This document shows positions 45,001 to 58,339 of a stretch of DNA of 64,000 bases, in pieces. The stretch covers positions 2,637,501 to 2,701,500 of the forward strand of contig OZ004583.1 of the NCBI GenBank assembly GCA_963924555.1. The letters run 5' to 3'. Each line of letters opens with the position of its first letter. Within the stretch, counting starts at the first letter, position 1. The position numbers and the translations under genes are program-made. The stretch comes from Crambe crambe (Eukaryota > Porifera > Demospongiae > Poecilosclerida > Crambeidae). The notes beneath the pieces are model-generated. The model made no database searches and was not told the DNA's origin. It saw only the letters and a list, made by a program, of their open reading frames with translations.

Positions 45001-47310
45001 TATTAAGGATCAGAAGTGACCTTTAGCCTTTATTCAAGCCTATTAGATCTTATTATTTTACCGATAATTAAGCTGTAACAACCAACATTGGTTTTTACTC
45101 ATCTGAGATGCAAAAAAGTGCCTTATGGAAGGGGTCCACTGTATTTGTGTCTTTCAATAATATGATACAGTTTCTGTCTTTCTAGTTGCAAGCAATTCTT
45201 AACTGCATTGGCTATGTGCTGGTATTTGCACCTGTCCTTGTGAAGATGTGGAGGGTGTACTTCATATTCCACAACCCCTCACCAAACAAAAAGGTACAGC
45301 CAGTGAATAGCTAGTGAACTCAAGAACATTTCACTCAAGTGAGAAATTTCCTTGACGTGACTTGCCACTTTAATATTAGTCATACTTTATTGTTTTGTTT
45401 ATTCGTTTTTTGTTGTTGTTTGTTGTTTTGTTTTTTGTTTTTGTTTTGTTATTTTTGTTGTTTTGTTGTTGTTGTTGTTTTTTGTAGGCTGTGAAAGATT
45501 GGCACTTAACTATAGCAGTACTGGTGATGGTAATGGTGATAGTTGTCATGACTCTGCTTAGTGCCACTATTCCAGCACTGAGGCCAGACTTGACGTGTAC
45601 ACCAGATAAGGAGAGACCACGAGGAGTCACTGTGAGCACTATAGTAGATGAGAAGATGATAAAAATAGAAAGAAATATCCCAATACTAGTCCTGTCCTGA
45701 TTTAGAGTGGTGTCCTACATACAAAGTAAGCCATTTCTCAAAAATTAATATGAACCATGCAAAATTTCAGCCCCAAGGCTAGTAGTAGTAGTAGTAGTGA
45801 TCAAAAATGAAGTGATCAAGCAATGTGTCTAATTATTACTCTGTAAAAATGAAAGTGTTTACTGCACACCATTTTGTCCTGTGTATAGCTATTGGACAAT
45901 TTAGTGTGCAGTACACACTTTCATTTTCACAATGATGCTGGGGCTGTCACAATTAACTGTTATAATATTAAATTCCACTTTATTTCTTTCAGTACTCAAT
46001 AGTGTCTAGAGGATGGACTCTATAAATTGTATGGCAGTCAATACAATGCAATTAATGTACCATTCATGCATGCATACATACAACATGTGGTGACTGTGGT
46101 GATGTGGGACCCCATGCTAGTTAATTTCATGCAATAACAAACAAAGCTTCAGTATTGAGAAGCTTCATTGACACTCTTTTCTGTGACTCAATTTTCAGGC
46201 AGATGGAATCACAATAGAGTATTGTGCCTGGGAGTGTTACAATTCCAGACTCCCCTTCATCTGGTTGGCCCTGGAGTTCGTTTACTTGATCCTGCTCCAA
46301 GTGGCTGCTATAATCCTCGCCTTTATGACGCGCAAGGTCAAGATTAAGGCTCTGAATGACTCCAAATATGTGGCAGCCATCATCTACATCACTAGCATGG
46401 TGGTGGTGGGTCTCATTGTGACAACCTTTGCCCTCGATTCTTTCATTGTGGTGGCAGAAATCATGTTCTCGGGTGGATTGATGCTGGCCACTACAGTCTT
46501 CGTTGGATTGATATTCATCCCTAAGGTATTCCAGTCATTTTGTTTGTTATTATTGTTTTGTTGTTGTTGTTGTTGTTGTTTTGTTGTTGTGATAATTCAA
46601 ATACTGTAAATTACCCAGTGAATATCACTACCCACAATTGAAGTGTCCTTTAACAATGTTCCATCTACTCTAATAAGTAGTTAAAATACAATACAAAGTT
46701 ACCTGAAATCATCAAGTATAGACAGTGAGTAGTGGTGGATCAGAACTAAGCTCCAATTTTGGTGGTTGGCCAAGTCAGCCTCTGATGACATCACTTGTGT
46801 AGAATTTCCTGTTGTGACTATATATAGTTCAGTGATGGTGTAATACTTCCTCTCTCCTTTCAATAAAGTGCAGACTTGAACTGACCTTGCAGTTTTTGTA
46901 CTGTATTAGCACTGGGTTACAATACACAGCTTGGTGGAGATTATTCATAACTGACTGCTAATAACCTCTGGTATACCAAAGTGTCCACTCACCATAATAG
47001 AGGTTTCCACTATTCAATTATAGCATGTCATGTTACTTTATCATAGATGGTAGCACTTGCCAGAGACCCTAAAGGTGAAGGGGCATTGAAGTCCTCCACT
47101 GCGGGAAAGGCTGCAAGCTCCCTCACCACTGCTTTGCCAAATAATGAGAGTCATGACAAGAGCAATGGAGTTTCTATCGAGTTAGGGAAAGGAAATGGAT
47201 TGGTCCCTGCTGCTGGTAGTGGCAGTGATGCTGAGATTATCAATCGGTTGAAGAATAAGATCAGTGAACTGGAGAGTGAGCTGCAGTCTTATCGACAGGA
47301 CAGAGTTTAA
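36904..47310 (+). CDS. GABA-B-like class C GPCR, receptor gene 1
   Basis: Exons: 36904-37167, 38044-38178, 39149-39331, 41038-41142, 41245-41310, 42213-42386, 43262-43528, 44108-44183, 44382-44480, 44594-44738, 44848-44974, 45186-45293, 45488-45631, 46199-46525, 47047-47310. The total is 2484 nt, 827 aa. A signal peptide (MLATSVVLVLLVAL) precedes a Venus-flytrap ligand domain (to about residue 450; DPLYGVRLE, PAVDLALDYINNNSS, NLGIVGCACSPATLAIADAV). There is no cysteine-rich linker, as in GABA-B receptors. Seven membrane helices follow in exons 10-14 (first at about 465, ends RKRK). The RKVKIKALND loop matches the GABA-B loop before helix 6. The tail ends in a short coiled coil (LKNKISELESELQSY), the GABA-B dimerisation style. 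It is probably a plasma-membrane sensor coupled to G proteins. The ligand cannot be decided from sequence. Confidence 0.88.
40180..40500. repeat. pyrimidine-rich minisatellite
   Basis: About 12 copies of a unit of roughly 26 bp, cccttccctcaccccctccc followed by actttt, with small variations. Open frames on both strands (Gly/Glu/Arg/Lys-rich on minus, Ser/Pro/Phe-rich on plus) are by-products of the repeat. Confidence 0.85.
40569..40887. mobile_element. pogo/mariner-like MITE with internal repeats
   Basis: Ends cagtggaacctctaaatg and catttaggggttccactg-like, TA on both sides (40567-40568, 40888-40889). Inside are four imperfect units of gtgtcctgattagagaggtg. It is related to 8811-9063. Confidence 0.8.
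41937..42017. repeat. (GA)n microsatellite
   Basis: About 40 units in intron 5 of receptor gene 1, giving a spurious poly-Ser/Leu frame. Confidence 0.95.
42973..43055. repeat. inverted repeat in receptor gene 1 intron
   Basis: The left arm (ccgacaggatctatgg, tatttagaaaccc) and right arm (gggtttctaaaatactgtag, atccctcgg) pair with a 25-bp loop. Confidence 0.65.
45846..45927. repeat. hairpin MITE, aaaatgaaagtg ends
   Basis: aaaatgaaagtgtttactgc at the left pairs with gtgtgcagtacacactttca and ttt at the right. A partial relative lies at about 55640-55715. Confidence 0.65.
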
Positions 47311-47592
47311 GTGTTTAATTAAGAATCATCACACCATCATTATAAACTTTTTGTATCAGTTTTAACGGTTGGTTATAATACAATGAATGAATTTTTATTT
47401 TTTTATTTTTTGTGGAGCCACTATAAAGGTACTATATATACATACACTATGGAATAATTATCGCAATACTTCCTGTCGCCTACAGATCAAACTTCCGCTT
47501 GAGGAAGTTTAATAAAATTAATGACCACGAACCTTGGCTATAATTAGCTGCAACTCGTATAACTGTAGAGAAAGTAAAGTCTCAACGATTTT
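47311..47592. promoter_or_regulatory. 282-bp gap between receptor genes 1 and 2
   Basis: It holds the 3' end of gene 1 and the promoter of gene 2. A motif region tcctgtcgcctacagatcaa, then acttccgcttgaggaagttt (47470-47512), recurs before gene 3 (58229-58262: tcctgtagtcacatttccgc, ttgcatgaagaagtt), so it is a conserved promoter candidate. Confidence 0.4.
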
Positions 47593-50500
47593 ATGTCAAT
47601 AATGATACGTTCTATCGCTGTTCTTCTCTTGTGCATCAGTCAAGTGTCCCATGGCTCAGAGCTGTTGCTGTTTAGTTATTCCTACACCCTACCCCAGGAT
47701 CCACTGTATGGAGTGAGGCTGGAGAGTGCAGTGCCTGCAGTAGACCTGGCCCTGGACTACATCAACAATAACTCCTCCCTGCTGCCAGGCTATAACCTCA
47801 CTTACAACTCAATAAAATCACTGAAGGTATTTGATAGATGCATCCAATAATAGCTTAGGCTAGATATCATTGTAGAATGGCCAACTGAACAGTGGCATGG
47901 ATTGCTTTTTAATAGCTACAGCCACTGGATATAAGAGGGATTCATACACCTACTCTTACTGGCAACCCCTCAAAGTTATTAAAGATATATGGCCAACATC
48001 GCATGGATTGGTGCACAGTCACGCTACAGCAGATTGCAGTGATCCTGCAAAATACTAAATTTACCTCCTTTTAAGTAGCCGAACTCCAAAGCCACAGTTA
48101 AAAGAGGCTATGTAAATTTGGTTTTGCTCTTCTGGCAAGATCACTGCAATCTGCTGTACATGCGGCTACCAGCTAGCAGTATTATGGCTACACTACTCAT
48201 AGGTTCATCATTATTTTAAAAAAACCACAAAAGTGTATTTTGCCACACATTTATCACCATCTCATTATAAAGCATTGCACTATTAGCTAAAGCCTTTTAT
48301 AAAGCCTTGCACTATTTTAATGCGATTGGATCCAATTGTCACTTCATGCCTTCAGGCACTTGACTGCACTTCAGAATTATAATTAATTTAAAATTAATTT
48401 TATAAGCACTTATCACCTACTCAATGGGTTTTTAACCCTCAGTGCATGCACGAGGGTTACAGTACTCGTGCAGTTGTGTCTCTGTGTGTGTTATCTGTTA
48501 CATCCACCATGCTGCCAGTAACGACCAGAATGCTTCAACTTCAGCCTTAACAATACTCTCCAGTGTTTAAATGGAGCCGATTTTAAAATAGACTTTATTC
48601 TGGAAATAAGGCAAGATTCCAGCTCTGTAACATAGCTGTAATCCACGTCTCATTTAGTGTTACATCCACCACACTGCCAGTAGTGATTAGGATGCTTCGA
48701 TTTCAGCCTTAACTATGTCTAAAGGATACTCTCAGTGTTTAAATCAAGCCAATTTTTTTGGAATAGGCTTATTCTGGAAAGAAGGTAAGCTTTCCAGCTC
48801 TGTACTTTGCTGCAGTGCCACTCTGCAGCTGTTTGACTACAAGGTGAGCTCTGTGTGGTGCAGAGCAACAACATAGAATTCTCTTAGCTAGCTTGAGTTG
48901 TTGTTTTTTGTGTGTGAACTAGCTTCTAGTTTCTACAATACAGGTCTATGAAGGTGTTGCCATTAAATAGCTGCTGTCTTACCTGCATGCTAGCTAGCTC
49001 AATAAGCACATGCCATGTCAATTTTCAAAATCATGCTCATACGTAGGTGATCTGCTCAATATCTGCAAACACATGTGCGTTGAGGGTTAGTAGTGTCGGT
49101 TCAAATTTTAGAGGTTTAATTGATACATGAATTGATCACTGCAATTATAATAGTGGAGTTATAACAGTGGAGTCTAGATTTACCATAGGTGGGTGCATTA
49201 ATTATTATTGCTGAAGAACTCACATGATTCAAAGAGGTGATTGGTATTTACTAGATATAATAATACAAGCATGAATAACCCTTATATTTCTGTGTATGAA
49301 TAATTATGTGGGATAATAATAATTGCAAAGATAAACCTGACACTCCATCCATCAGTACATCCTTAGTACATCCCTTATTGACAAGATTCGTAGCTTGTAG
49401 GCTTCAGAGATGAAAAATTGGCTAGGAGAAGTGGACCTCTTTAAAGGTACAACTTGTCTGTATAGGCCCTAGGAAATGTCAACCATGAAGGGAAAGGCAT
49501 ACATCTTCTTAACTTGATTAATAACTTGTGATATCATATGCTATGCATACCTCTCAATAATAATAATAATAATAATAGAGATACGTATATCATTTTCTTT
49601 CTGGGTTCAACGAAGGAAATTTATTTATAATTGCAGTGTGACTCAAATCAAAGCTGGGAGGTTGCTTCAGATCCTGACTTTGGCATTCTAGGCGACAGCT
49701 GTGCAGAAGGTACACCTCAACCCTTGCCTGGAACACTACAGGTATGACTTACATGAAGTCATAGCAGTATTATGGGCCCAATAGCTATAATTATTTATAC
49801 ATGTAATAGTAGATGATTAGCTACTTTGCCTTGCAGGTTATTTTTACCCCATCTTCACCTGCCAACCTCGCGGGAGGAAATGGCAGCATTTTCAGAGTCC
49901 ATCCCACACCTGACACATATGCACAGGCAGTGACTGGTTTCGTGGAGCAGTTTGGCTGGAAGCGTCTTTCAGTCCTTACAAGTGAAGGCTCATTTTTTAG
50001 TAAAGTAGGTTTAATTCTATTTCACCTTGGCCTAATTACTACTTTGGGGCCCCTTTCACTAATGAATGTGATGAATGTACTAGTAAAGGATTATTGTAAT
50101 TATTATTATTATTATTACAGGTAATGGAGAGTATAATTAAAATCAACAGAACTAAATTGATTGATCCACCCAAAAACCTGTCCAACATTGTGCAATTTGT
50201 AAGTTCAGAATCAAGTATTAATTCTTGTATTAATTCTTCTTTTGGAATTGATTTAGCCACAGGATGTGAGAATATTCTTTCTGAACATGAACACTGTTCA
50301 GGCTACAAGGATAATGTGCCAGGTACAACTTTCCCTTATTCCCGTGTGTTATTTTTCAAAACCACGAAATCCATGAAAAATTTTACCCACAAAAATATTG
50401 CATTATACAGTATACACACAAAATGATGTTTGTGTTTCAGCTTCTAGTCATAAGAATTGGCTGTGTGATAAACATTCATGTACGTGCAAGTACCTTTTCT

Positions 50501-51534
50501 TCCAAAGTAGTAATTTTTGAGTGCAACATAATCCATTGTCTGCACAACTTTTATAGTTTCTATGCTTGGGAGTTTCTCAGGGATGGTAGAGCCAAAGTTG
50601 AGGGAGGGCGGGCTATCACTGGTTCTGTGAGAATACATGTATTTTCCCATGTTATAATAACACCAAATAAGCTTACCTTTATAAAAACCACCAAGTTATA
50701 CAACCAGAGTAACACTGATTATCAAGTAGTGGTCACTACTACACCATAATAATTAGACAGGGATTACCTCATGAGTACAGTAGTTGCATGAGCCCAGTAA
50801 AATATTTATACCAGAGAGGAAACACATTTCCTATAATCCCATTGAAACTGTATATATTATGCTGGAAATTTATGGTATAGTAACACGTACATGACCACTA
50901 CTTAACAGTGTTAAGTTGGGGTGGGCCAAGGGGTCTATGATATATATCATCTAAATGGAATTACCTATAGTAGTTGCATGCAAAAAAAAAACGAAAAGAA
51001 AAAAAGAGCCCAGTAGAGCAGAGAGGAAATGATTTCCTATAATCCAATTGAAACTCTATGCTGGAAATTTATGGTGTTGTAACACCATTCATCCGTGACC
51101 ACTACTTAATGGGGTGGGCCAGGGGATCTATGATATAATATCCGTGTGTCCCAAGGTCAGTCATGATTAATTTTATAGCTTAGTAACTGTTATTAAGGTC
51201 ATATTTTTACACTTTAGGCTTATCTTTCCAGACTGCTGTTCCCACGATACGTTTGGATAACTTACACTGGAGACTTCAATTCAACACTGAGCAATTTGCA
51301 AGGAATAGAATGCAACAGACAACAGATAGAACAGTTCCTGGATGGAGTGTTCATGCTAGAACCTACATTTGGCGTGCAAAATTCTTCCCTCATTGCAGTA
51401 CAACAGGTAATTAGTGTTAGGGGCACAGGTATAATAATAACAGTCATAGTGCAAAATGCATTCTGGATTAATGAGACAGCTACGTATTAGGAAAAAAACT
51501 GCCAATTCTAGGTGCTGAATTCTGAAGTCATACA

Positions 51535-51601
<67 letters not shown>

Positions 51602-54600
51602 ATAACCCCTTAGAGAAAGCTGTAATATACTTAGAGACTTGTAGTCAATAGTTACACACACAAGTAGACTCCCTGAGGGTGGATTGAACTTACTACACAA
51701 TATTGGTTTTGAAAGTGCAGTGGGAAACAATGTATTTCTGTTGCAACTCTTTCCATGATTGTACTGAAACTGTGCCGGCATTACTTGGTGTAATTCCATT
51801 CAATTATGGAGGTGTAAACATACAATCCCAGGCTTCTTGGCAGCTGGGAAACCCACACCCATGCAGTCTTGTATTCCCATGTCCACCTCTACAACACTTA
51901 CTCAGAAAGTAGTGACTACACCATAATTTTCCAGCATAACAAATATTAAGACGTTTAATGGGATGTCTGGTGGTCCCATTTTTTGCATGCGACTTAATAT
52001 AATTATGAGGTTAAAGGAATAATGTCACATTTATGTAGCTTTTGAGGATTGGCTGTGAGCAAAAGCTGTAACTTTATTTCATAGCAAAATATGAATCCAC
52101 AGATGCAACACAATCATTTCCTATAATCTCATTGAAATTATGTATATAATGTTGGAAATTTATGAAGTAGTTGACACCATTCATCTCTTTTCAGTGTTCC
52201 GTCACCCCTTAACACCTGAAATAAGGACCCCTCTTGATTTCAGCAGTGCACGGGGCCTCAAAAAGTCTCAAGATTGCATATTTTGCACTAAAATTCATCT
52301 TCCTCTTTTTTTTTTTCTTTTTTTTTTTACTGACAGGATTTAATTGAAATTTACGGCAGTAATGGAAGAGAGACTTCACTTCCCCTGGCACACTTTGCCT
52401 TTGATGCTGTCTTGGCACTCTCAACTGCTTTGAATGACTCATTGGGTGATGATGATGATGATGATGATGATGGCACTAGTGGAGGTCCTCTTCTCCATTC
52501 TGTTCTACAGAATACCACCATCAATGGATTAACAGTAATAAATATGTTTTTACTTCATAATAAATTATTATAGTATAGTACATATATGTTTGTGGAGCCC
52601 TTAAATGTGGTGGAGAGTCTCCCTGAAATGTAAAATCCTCTATTTAACATTATTCATGACACTTTTGGGATCCTTCTGCAATAATTAATTCACCCCTGAA
52701 TAAAAGGCACTTTTCATTAATCAGGACACAGTGTCCACATTCAGGGGTTGCTGCATTTTGAAATTAATAAATTGCTGATTGGAGAGCTTGGTATCTAGTT
52801 GGCTATTAATCTGTTCCTCACTGTCAACAGTCTATTTTGATTATTTTTCGACACTTGTGCACATTTTCATAATTATTTTGATCAGATAGTCTTGCAATTT
52901 ACTCTATGTTTTGTTCATGTATACAGGGTCTTATCTCTTTTGATTCCAGTGGTAATAGAATAGAGAACATTCTGGGAGTTAGTCAATTCAGAAATGAAGG
53001 TACAGTGATAATCTACCGTATCTCAAAAATCTTCTTTCTAATGATGAGAAATGCACCCCCCAAAAAATGTACAAAGTATAATTCCATGTCTTGCCTATAA
53101 TTATAATCTTTACCAGAAGCAGGGTAACTTACCATGCTTTCAACTTACTGCTCCTACTCACTTTTTAACGATAAGTTGGGAGAAAAACATATTCATAAAA
53201 TCAATTACAAGTTTGTAGTTGCAATTAGAATAACAATTGCAGTATTGTAGTTAGTTAATATTCTCAGAGTAACACTGAAGCCTGATTTATGATTATATAA
53301 CAGATTCTGGCAGTCTCAAAGCAGAGCTAATAGCAAGAATCACTGTTAGCACCATTAAAGGATCTCAGTTCAACTTCAAGATGGGAGAAAATGCTCACAC
53401 TATATTCAGAGGTGATAATAATAATTATAACAGTGTATTTTACTACTTTTTTTTGTTGTTAGTTGTCTTTTCAATTAACTACAGTACATAAATTATCTAC
53501 CTGTTGTTAAAAGTAAACTGTAACTATAGTAATGAAGTATTGTTACCCAATCATCCTTTATGAATGTGTACATTGAGTTATGTGGCTTTGTCAGAACAAT
53601 AATTAGTATGGTGGCTTATTGCATAACTTCCTACCATGGCAGGGTTTCATCTACTGGGGGGAAGCCCCCCCCCCCCCCCCCCCCCCCCAAACTAACCAAC
53701 TTCCCCCAAGGCTACTCCCTTTGGTGACCAAAGGTTGTTACATGTAGTCACCAAAGGGAGTAATTAAGGACCAATTTCAGATTAGTAAACATTTTTGGCT
53801 CACGTGGGATGGGAGGGGGCACATCCCCTCCCGCACCCTCTGATCAGTGAGCTTCCCCCCAAGACGAAAATCCTAGATGAAACCCTGCATGGGCTTCCTG
53901 CACTGTTGTCAATCATGCTCATTTTATTACTATTCTGTTAATAAACATAAATGTTAGTTGTTTCAGACTCTGGGGCACCAACCACCTGTAACATTCAAAG
54001 GGTCTGCATGCAACTGTTCATGGGTTAGGCTGACCTTAGTTGGTGTGCATAGCAAGCCATCCCGTGTTGACTTTATCGTGCATTTGCACACTAAAGCGCG
54101 ACAATAAACGGCACATGTAGACGTTATTTTACGCGAGATTATTGCCGTTTTTACGCCGTTTTCTGCGGAATTATACGATAAAGCGCGCTTAGCGCGTATC
54201 TCCAAATGCACAATCGCGAAGCTTGACGTATTTATGTGCTATAGCAGATCATATGTGTAATTGCGTGCTGAATTCTACATGGGATGATTATTAGGGGTAC
54301 GTACATATCAAGCTCTTAGTACTCTATTGATTTACTCTGCAGAATATGCTACGTAGGCTTTGCACGTTGTAATCTGCAATAAAATTGAGCATGTATACGA
54401 ATTTTTGAAACATTCTCATAACCAAAAAATTGGGGTGAGTGAAGCAAGTCCCACACTAGCCTTTCACCCCCATATGTATTGTACATCTGTCATGTTTACT
54501 TCCATGATGACCAAGTAGCAAGTTTAGGTACTAAGTTAACAGGAAGTTCAGGCAATTGCATGGCTTCTACTTTGAGATAGTTAATTAAAAATTGCAATGT

Positions 54601-57600
54601 AACAACCACTATATAATAATCTGCTCTGAGTAAAAATTGTACTTAGCTAGCTAGATAAGTTGCACTGAGTTATAATCTTCTGTCTCTTCCTCTCCCATCC
54701 CTTGTTTTGAAACCTGATGGATATTAGCTACTTGAAACTGTTAGTTTTAATGTGAAATAAGAAATAAAGTACTGTCTCCTGGCCAGTACATAAATAACTA
54801 ACAGTAGATTGATGTATCCAGAAATCCTAGTAAAATCAGGACACTTTTATCAGGTCCCATAAATGATTCACTCCAGACCTGACACCATACCACCCAATCA
54901 ATGATGCAATGCAAGGATCGAAGGTCAAATTATTTATCTTTTTTTATTATTCTCACTGATAGGACCAATTCCTCATGATGGTACACCTGAAAAACGACCA
55001 CAAACTCAACCAATACCATTGATAGTCATCTACTACATCATTGCCACACTGGGTGTTATTTGTGCTATCATATGTCTGATCTTCACCATTGTCTTCAGGA
55101 AAAGAAAGTATGACTATTTTTATTATTGTAGCAACAACAACAACAACAACAGCAACAATTTTGTGCTGCTTGGATGGCTGTAATGTTTACCCTCAGTGTA
55201 CCACTGTTGAATCCAGCTATGTTTACCCTCAGTGTACCACTGTTGAATCCAGCTTAATTAAAAAGCATGCTTGTAATTTTCAGGGGAAAGGACATGACTT
55301 GCTGTTGTTTTTATTAGTGTTGTTACTTAGTATATATTCAGTGGAATCTTTCACTCAGCCTGATCATCTGTCTTGGCTGTCTCTTAATGACAATGCCCAG
55401 ATCAGATTGAGAGGTTCTTAAAGAACCATTATTACTATTAATAATGATGGCATGTTTATTACTGGACTCTAGGGTCATAAAGTCAACAAGTCCCAATCTC
55501 AACTACTTCATAATCATTGGAGCGATCATCATATTTTCATCCGTGTACGTTCGTCTTTTACCATACAGATCAACGTTTTTCAACCGCTTTCTGTGCACCG
55601 TGAGTTTTACTAAGTGTTAAATTATGTCAACATATGCTATAAAAATGAAAGTGCACACTGTCTTGTAGGTATAGTGTGTGTATATTGTTAGTGTGACACT
55701 TCAGTTTTTTTTACAGGAAATTAAATGTCAACATAGTTACTACATCACCATATACAAATAGTGTATGAATCAGTTATTCGTGAAAATTTGTTACAATCAT
55801 GAAATTATTACCATTTACTTATGAGCAAACTAACAATGAAAATTTAAATATCAACTCTTTTCTTTTTTTTTGCTGTAGTACCAAATACTTGCAACCATTT
55901 TTGGATATTCTCTACTCTTTGCTCCCATTCTAATGAAGAGCTTCAGAGTTTGCTACATCTTCCATGACCCAAAACCAGGAAAAAAGGTGATAATAATTAT
56001 TACAGGGGCAATCTTAGAATAATTGGGGTACCGATAGCTAAGTGTGCAGTCAAGGAGTCAAGTGTATTTACGTAGAGTAGTATAGTACAGTTGTTATTAT
56101 TATATCATATACACTGTAGCTTTTCTGGTACCGGTAAACTCATGCTTTTCCCTAATCCCTAATACACTGGTCACCCTTGGGCCAGCAAGAAATGGTTGTT
56201 ATAAAGAGGTGACCTGCTAACTCAGGTTGAAATGTGCACTCTTGGGACTTGGACCTCTGGCTGTTATAGAGGGGTGACCTGCTTATACAGTGACCATTAT
56301 AACCAGCTGTACATAATAATTATTATGTTTATGTATGTAACTTTGTTCTGTTCCAGGCTTTGAAGGATTGGCATTTAGTAGTGGGAATGTTCATTATTAT
56401 TGGGATCCTAATGTTCATCGCACTTCTGGGACTTGTCATCCCACCACTTAGACCTAATCCTGTATTCGTCAGAGACAGGGAAAGACCAACTGGAGTCACT
56501 GTAAGAGAAATATGAGACTTTTACTGGCTAATATAGGGCAAGCTGTAAGAGTTAGCTCATATTACAAATTTCGAGATGTGGTTGATTTTTGCAGGGTCTA
56601 CCTGTTAGCTATGCACATTAACTCTGTTATGCACATTAACTCTTATGCAGCATGCAAAGAAGTTAATGGCCTTTGAAATTATGTGGCCAAATCATGGTGC
56701 AAAATCAAGCTGCAATTTTTTTTGAATGTTTAGTGCCTAGTAATGTTTTTAACTATGATGACCACTTACCAAATAGTGCACATGACCAATATAATTTTGG
56801 CAATCATAACTGTTATTGTTACTTTTCTTTCACTAGGCTGATGGAATTACAATCTATTTCTGTTCTTTTGAGTGTCATTCCACACCAGCATCGTTCGCTT
56901 GGCTCGCAGTAGAGCTAGTATTCTTGGCAATGATTCAATTGGCTGCATTTATTCTCGTGCTAGCCACTCGGAAAGTGAAAATAAAGGCCTTCAACGACTT
57001 CAGAGAAACCACTGCCATCATTTACACAACCAGTATTATAATGGTTGTTCTTGCAGGAGTCACTTTTGGACTGAGTTCTTTCATTATTGTTACTGAGGTC
57101 CTCTTCTCTGGTGGTTTGATGTTGGGCTCTTATGTAGTCTTATTTTGCATTTTTGGAATTAAGGTATTCACAGTAATATAACTTATGTAACTTTAAGGTA
57201 TGGACCAAAAAACTATATTATATACAATAGAAAGGGAACATCATCATTCTGATAGCCTCTGAGAAAGGATTGGACATAATAGATAGCTCTCTAACTACAT
57301 AGGACAACCTTGACAGGGTCCCAAATGTTCCATTGTTTACCTCCAAAGAGAGAATAACCTTCCTAAGGTACAAAATGGCTGTCTGGTCCCCCCAGTGTGT
57401 CCTTTATTCAGAAATTCCTCTGTACTAGAGCTGCGTAAAATTCTGTGGCTTTTATGATCCCCCTTCAGTTAGCTTACGTACTTCTAGCTACTCACTTTCA
57501 TTTCTGCACATGGAAATGATTTGGCTGCTTGCTCAATTCTTGTGAAATCTAACAAATAGAGTTCATTATCTGAAAGTGGAAATTTAGTCAAGAATTGAGG

Positions 57601-58047
57601 AAGTTACACAAATTACTAAGTTATAAATAGACCTTAAGTATAATAAATTCTATTTAGATGATTGGTTTGTATCGAGATCCAAAAGGAGAGAAAATTTTTC
57701 CGACCAGCATTGACACTGGAGATCGATCCCGAGTGAACTCCTCAGTATCTCAACGGTTCAACCTGAGTACTACCATTTCCACTAGGCTTGGTTCTCTCTC
57801 TCCAGCTCCATCCCACCCACATCTACATGAATCCTCTCCTACGAGAAACACAGTCACCACTTCATCTCCAATCATACCCTTGCGAAAGAATGGCACCCCT
57901 TCTTCTGATATTTTCCTTGATATTTCGTCTGCAGTTCACAATGACTCTAAGTTTGAAGAAGATAATGATCATAAAGATGGTGTTTCATTTCCAATCAATT
58001 TGCAGCAGAACTACGAAGAACATGATAGTCCAACAGGAGGAGACTAA
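47593..58047 (+). CDS. GABA-B-like class C GPCR, receptor gene 2
   Basis: Exons: 47593-47826, 49637-49741, 49837-50004, 50121-50198, 50257-50322, 51218-51406, 52337-52534, 52927-52999, 53304-53411, 54963-55107, 55473-55599, 55879-55986, 56357-56500, 56837-57163, 57658-58047. The total is 2460 nt, 819 aa. The five membrane exons have exactly the same lengths and phases as gene 1 (145, 127, 108, 144, 327 nt). Signal peptide at IRSIAVLLLCISQVSHG; flytrap domain to about residue 400; seven helices about 420-690; RKVKIKAFND loop. The tail (129 codons) is Ser/Pro/Thr-rich without the clear coiled coil of gene 1. The second exon (CDSNQSWEV, FGILGDSC) differs from gene 1, shortening the first lobe. 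A (GAT)n run encodes eight Asp in the second lobe. The start at 47602 is an alternative. Confidence 0.87.
48025..48158. repeat. fold-back element related to 16183-16301
   Basis: tacagcagattgcagtgatc at the left pairs with gatcactgcaatctgctgta at the right; further pairing (taaatttacc, ggtaaattt-like) continues inward with gaps. Confidence 0.7.
48500..48830. repeat. direct duplication of about 165 bp
   Basis: gttacatccaccatgctgcc at about 48498 and gttacatccaccacactgcc at about 48659 start two similar units, each running to tccagctctgta. Confidence 0.65.
50790..51145. repeat. intron duplication (two diverged copies)
   Basis: gagcccagta, then gagaggaaa, tttcctataatcc, tgctggaaatttatgg and accactactta recur in order at about 50791-50945 and 51007-51145. 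Fragments recur at 52110-52190 and inverted near 59240-59350. Confidence 0.6.
51540..51597. repeat. (GA)n microsatellite
   Basis: About 28 units in an intron of receptor gene 2. Confidence 0.95.
53640..53887. mobile_element. MITE with CAGGGTTTCATCTA ends, copy 2
   Basis: Same element as 16521-16785, with an expanded C run (about 53667-53688). The target duplication is catgg (53635-53639, 53888-53892). It is inside an intron of receptor gene 2. Confidence 0.85.
53890..54962. other. rest of intron 9 of receptor gene 2
   Basis: A GC-richer patch at about 54060-54230 (aagcgcgcttagcgcgt, gccgtttttacgccgtttt) and the phrase gtgagtgaagcaagtcccac (54435) look like mobile-element debris. No exon was recognised. 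Confidence 0.4.
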
Positions 58048-58339
58048 TATTATATTGGATCCAAAATTAATAGTGTGTGTATCATATCCACAGATCATTT
58101 TTCAGTATCATCAACTACATTGTACACTCTCATTACAGTTAACCATAGCTACTACCCACAATGTCGTACATTGGTGTGGTTATTGCTTCTTCTAATGATA
58201 TTCATAGCTCATAGTTAAATTTCTACTTCCTGTAGTCACATTTCCGCTTGCATGAAGAAGTTAAAAATAACGTTTCTGCACTGAAGCGGATTCAGAATCC
58301 CCTTTGCGTGTGGAGAAAGCACCTGTTCTCAAAAGAGCT
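58048..58339. promoter_or_regulatory. 292-bp gap between receptor genes 2 and 3
   Basis: 3' end of gene 2 and promoter of gene 3. It contains the tttccgcttg...gaagtt block shared with the gene 2 promoter. No other gene is seen. Confidence 0.4.

Larger units (their letters stand above)
47827..49636. other. long intron 1 of receptor gene 2
   Basis: It holds a fold-back (48025-48158), a direct duplication (about 48500-48830) and (taa)n. No exon was recognised. Confidence 0.55.
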
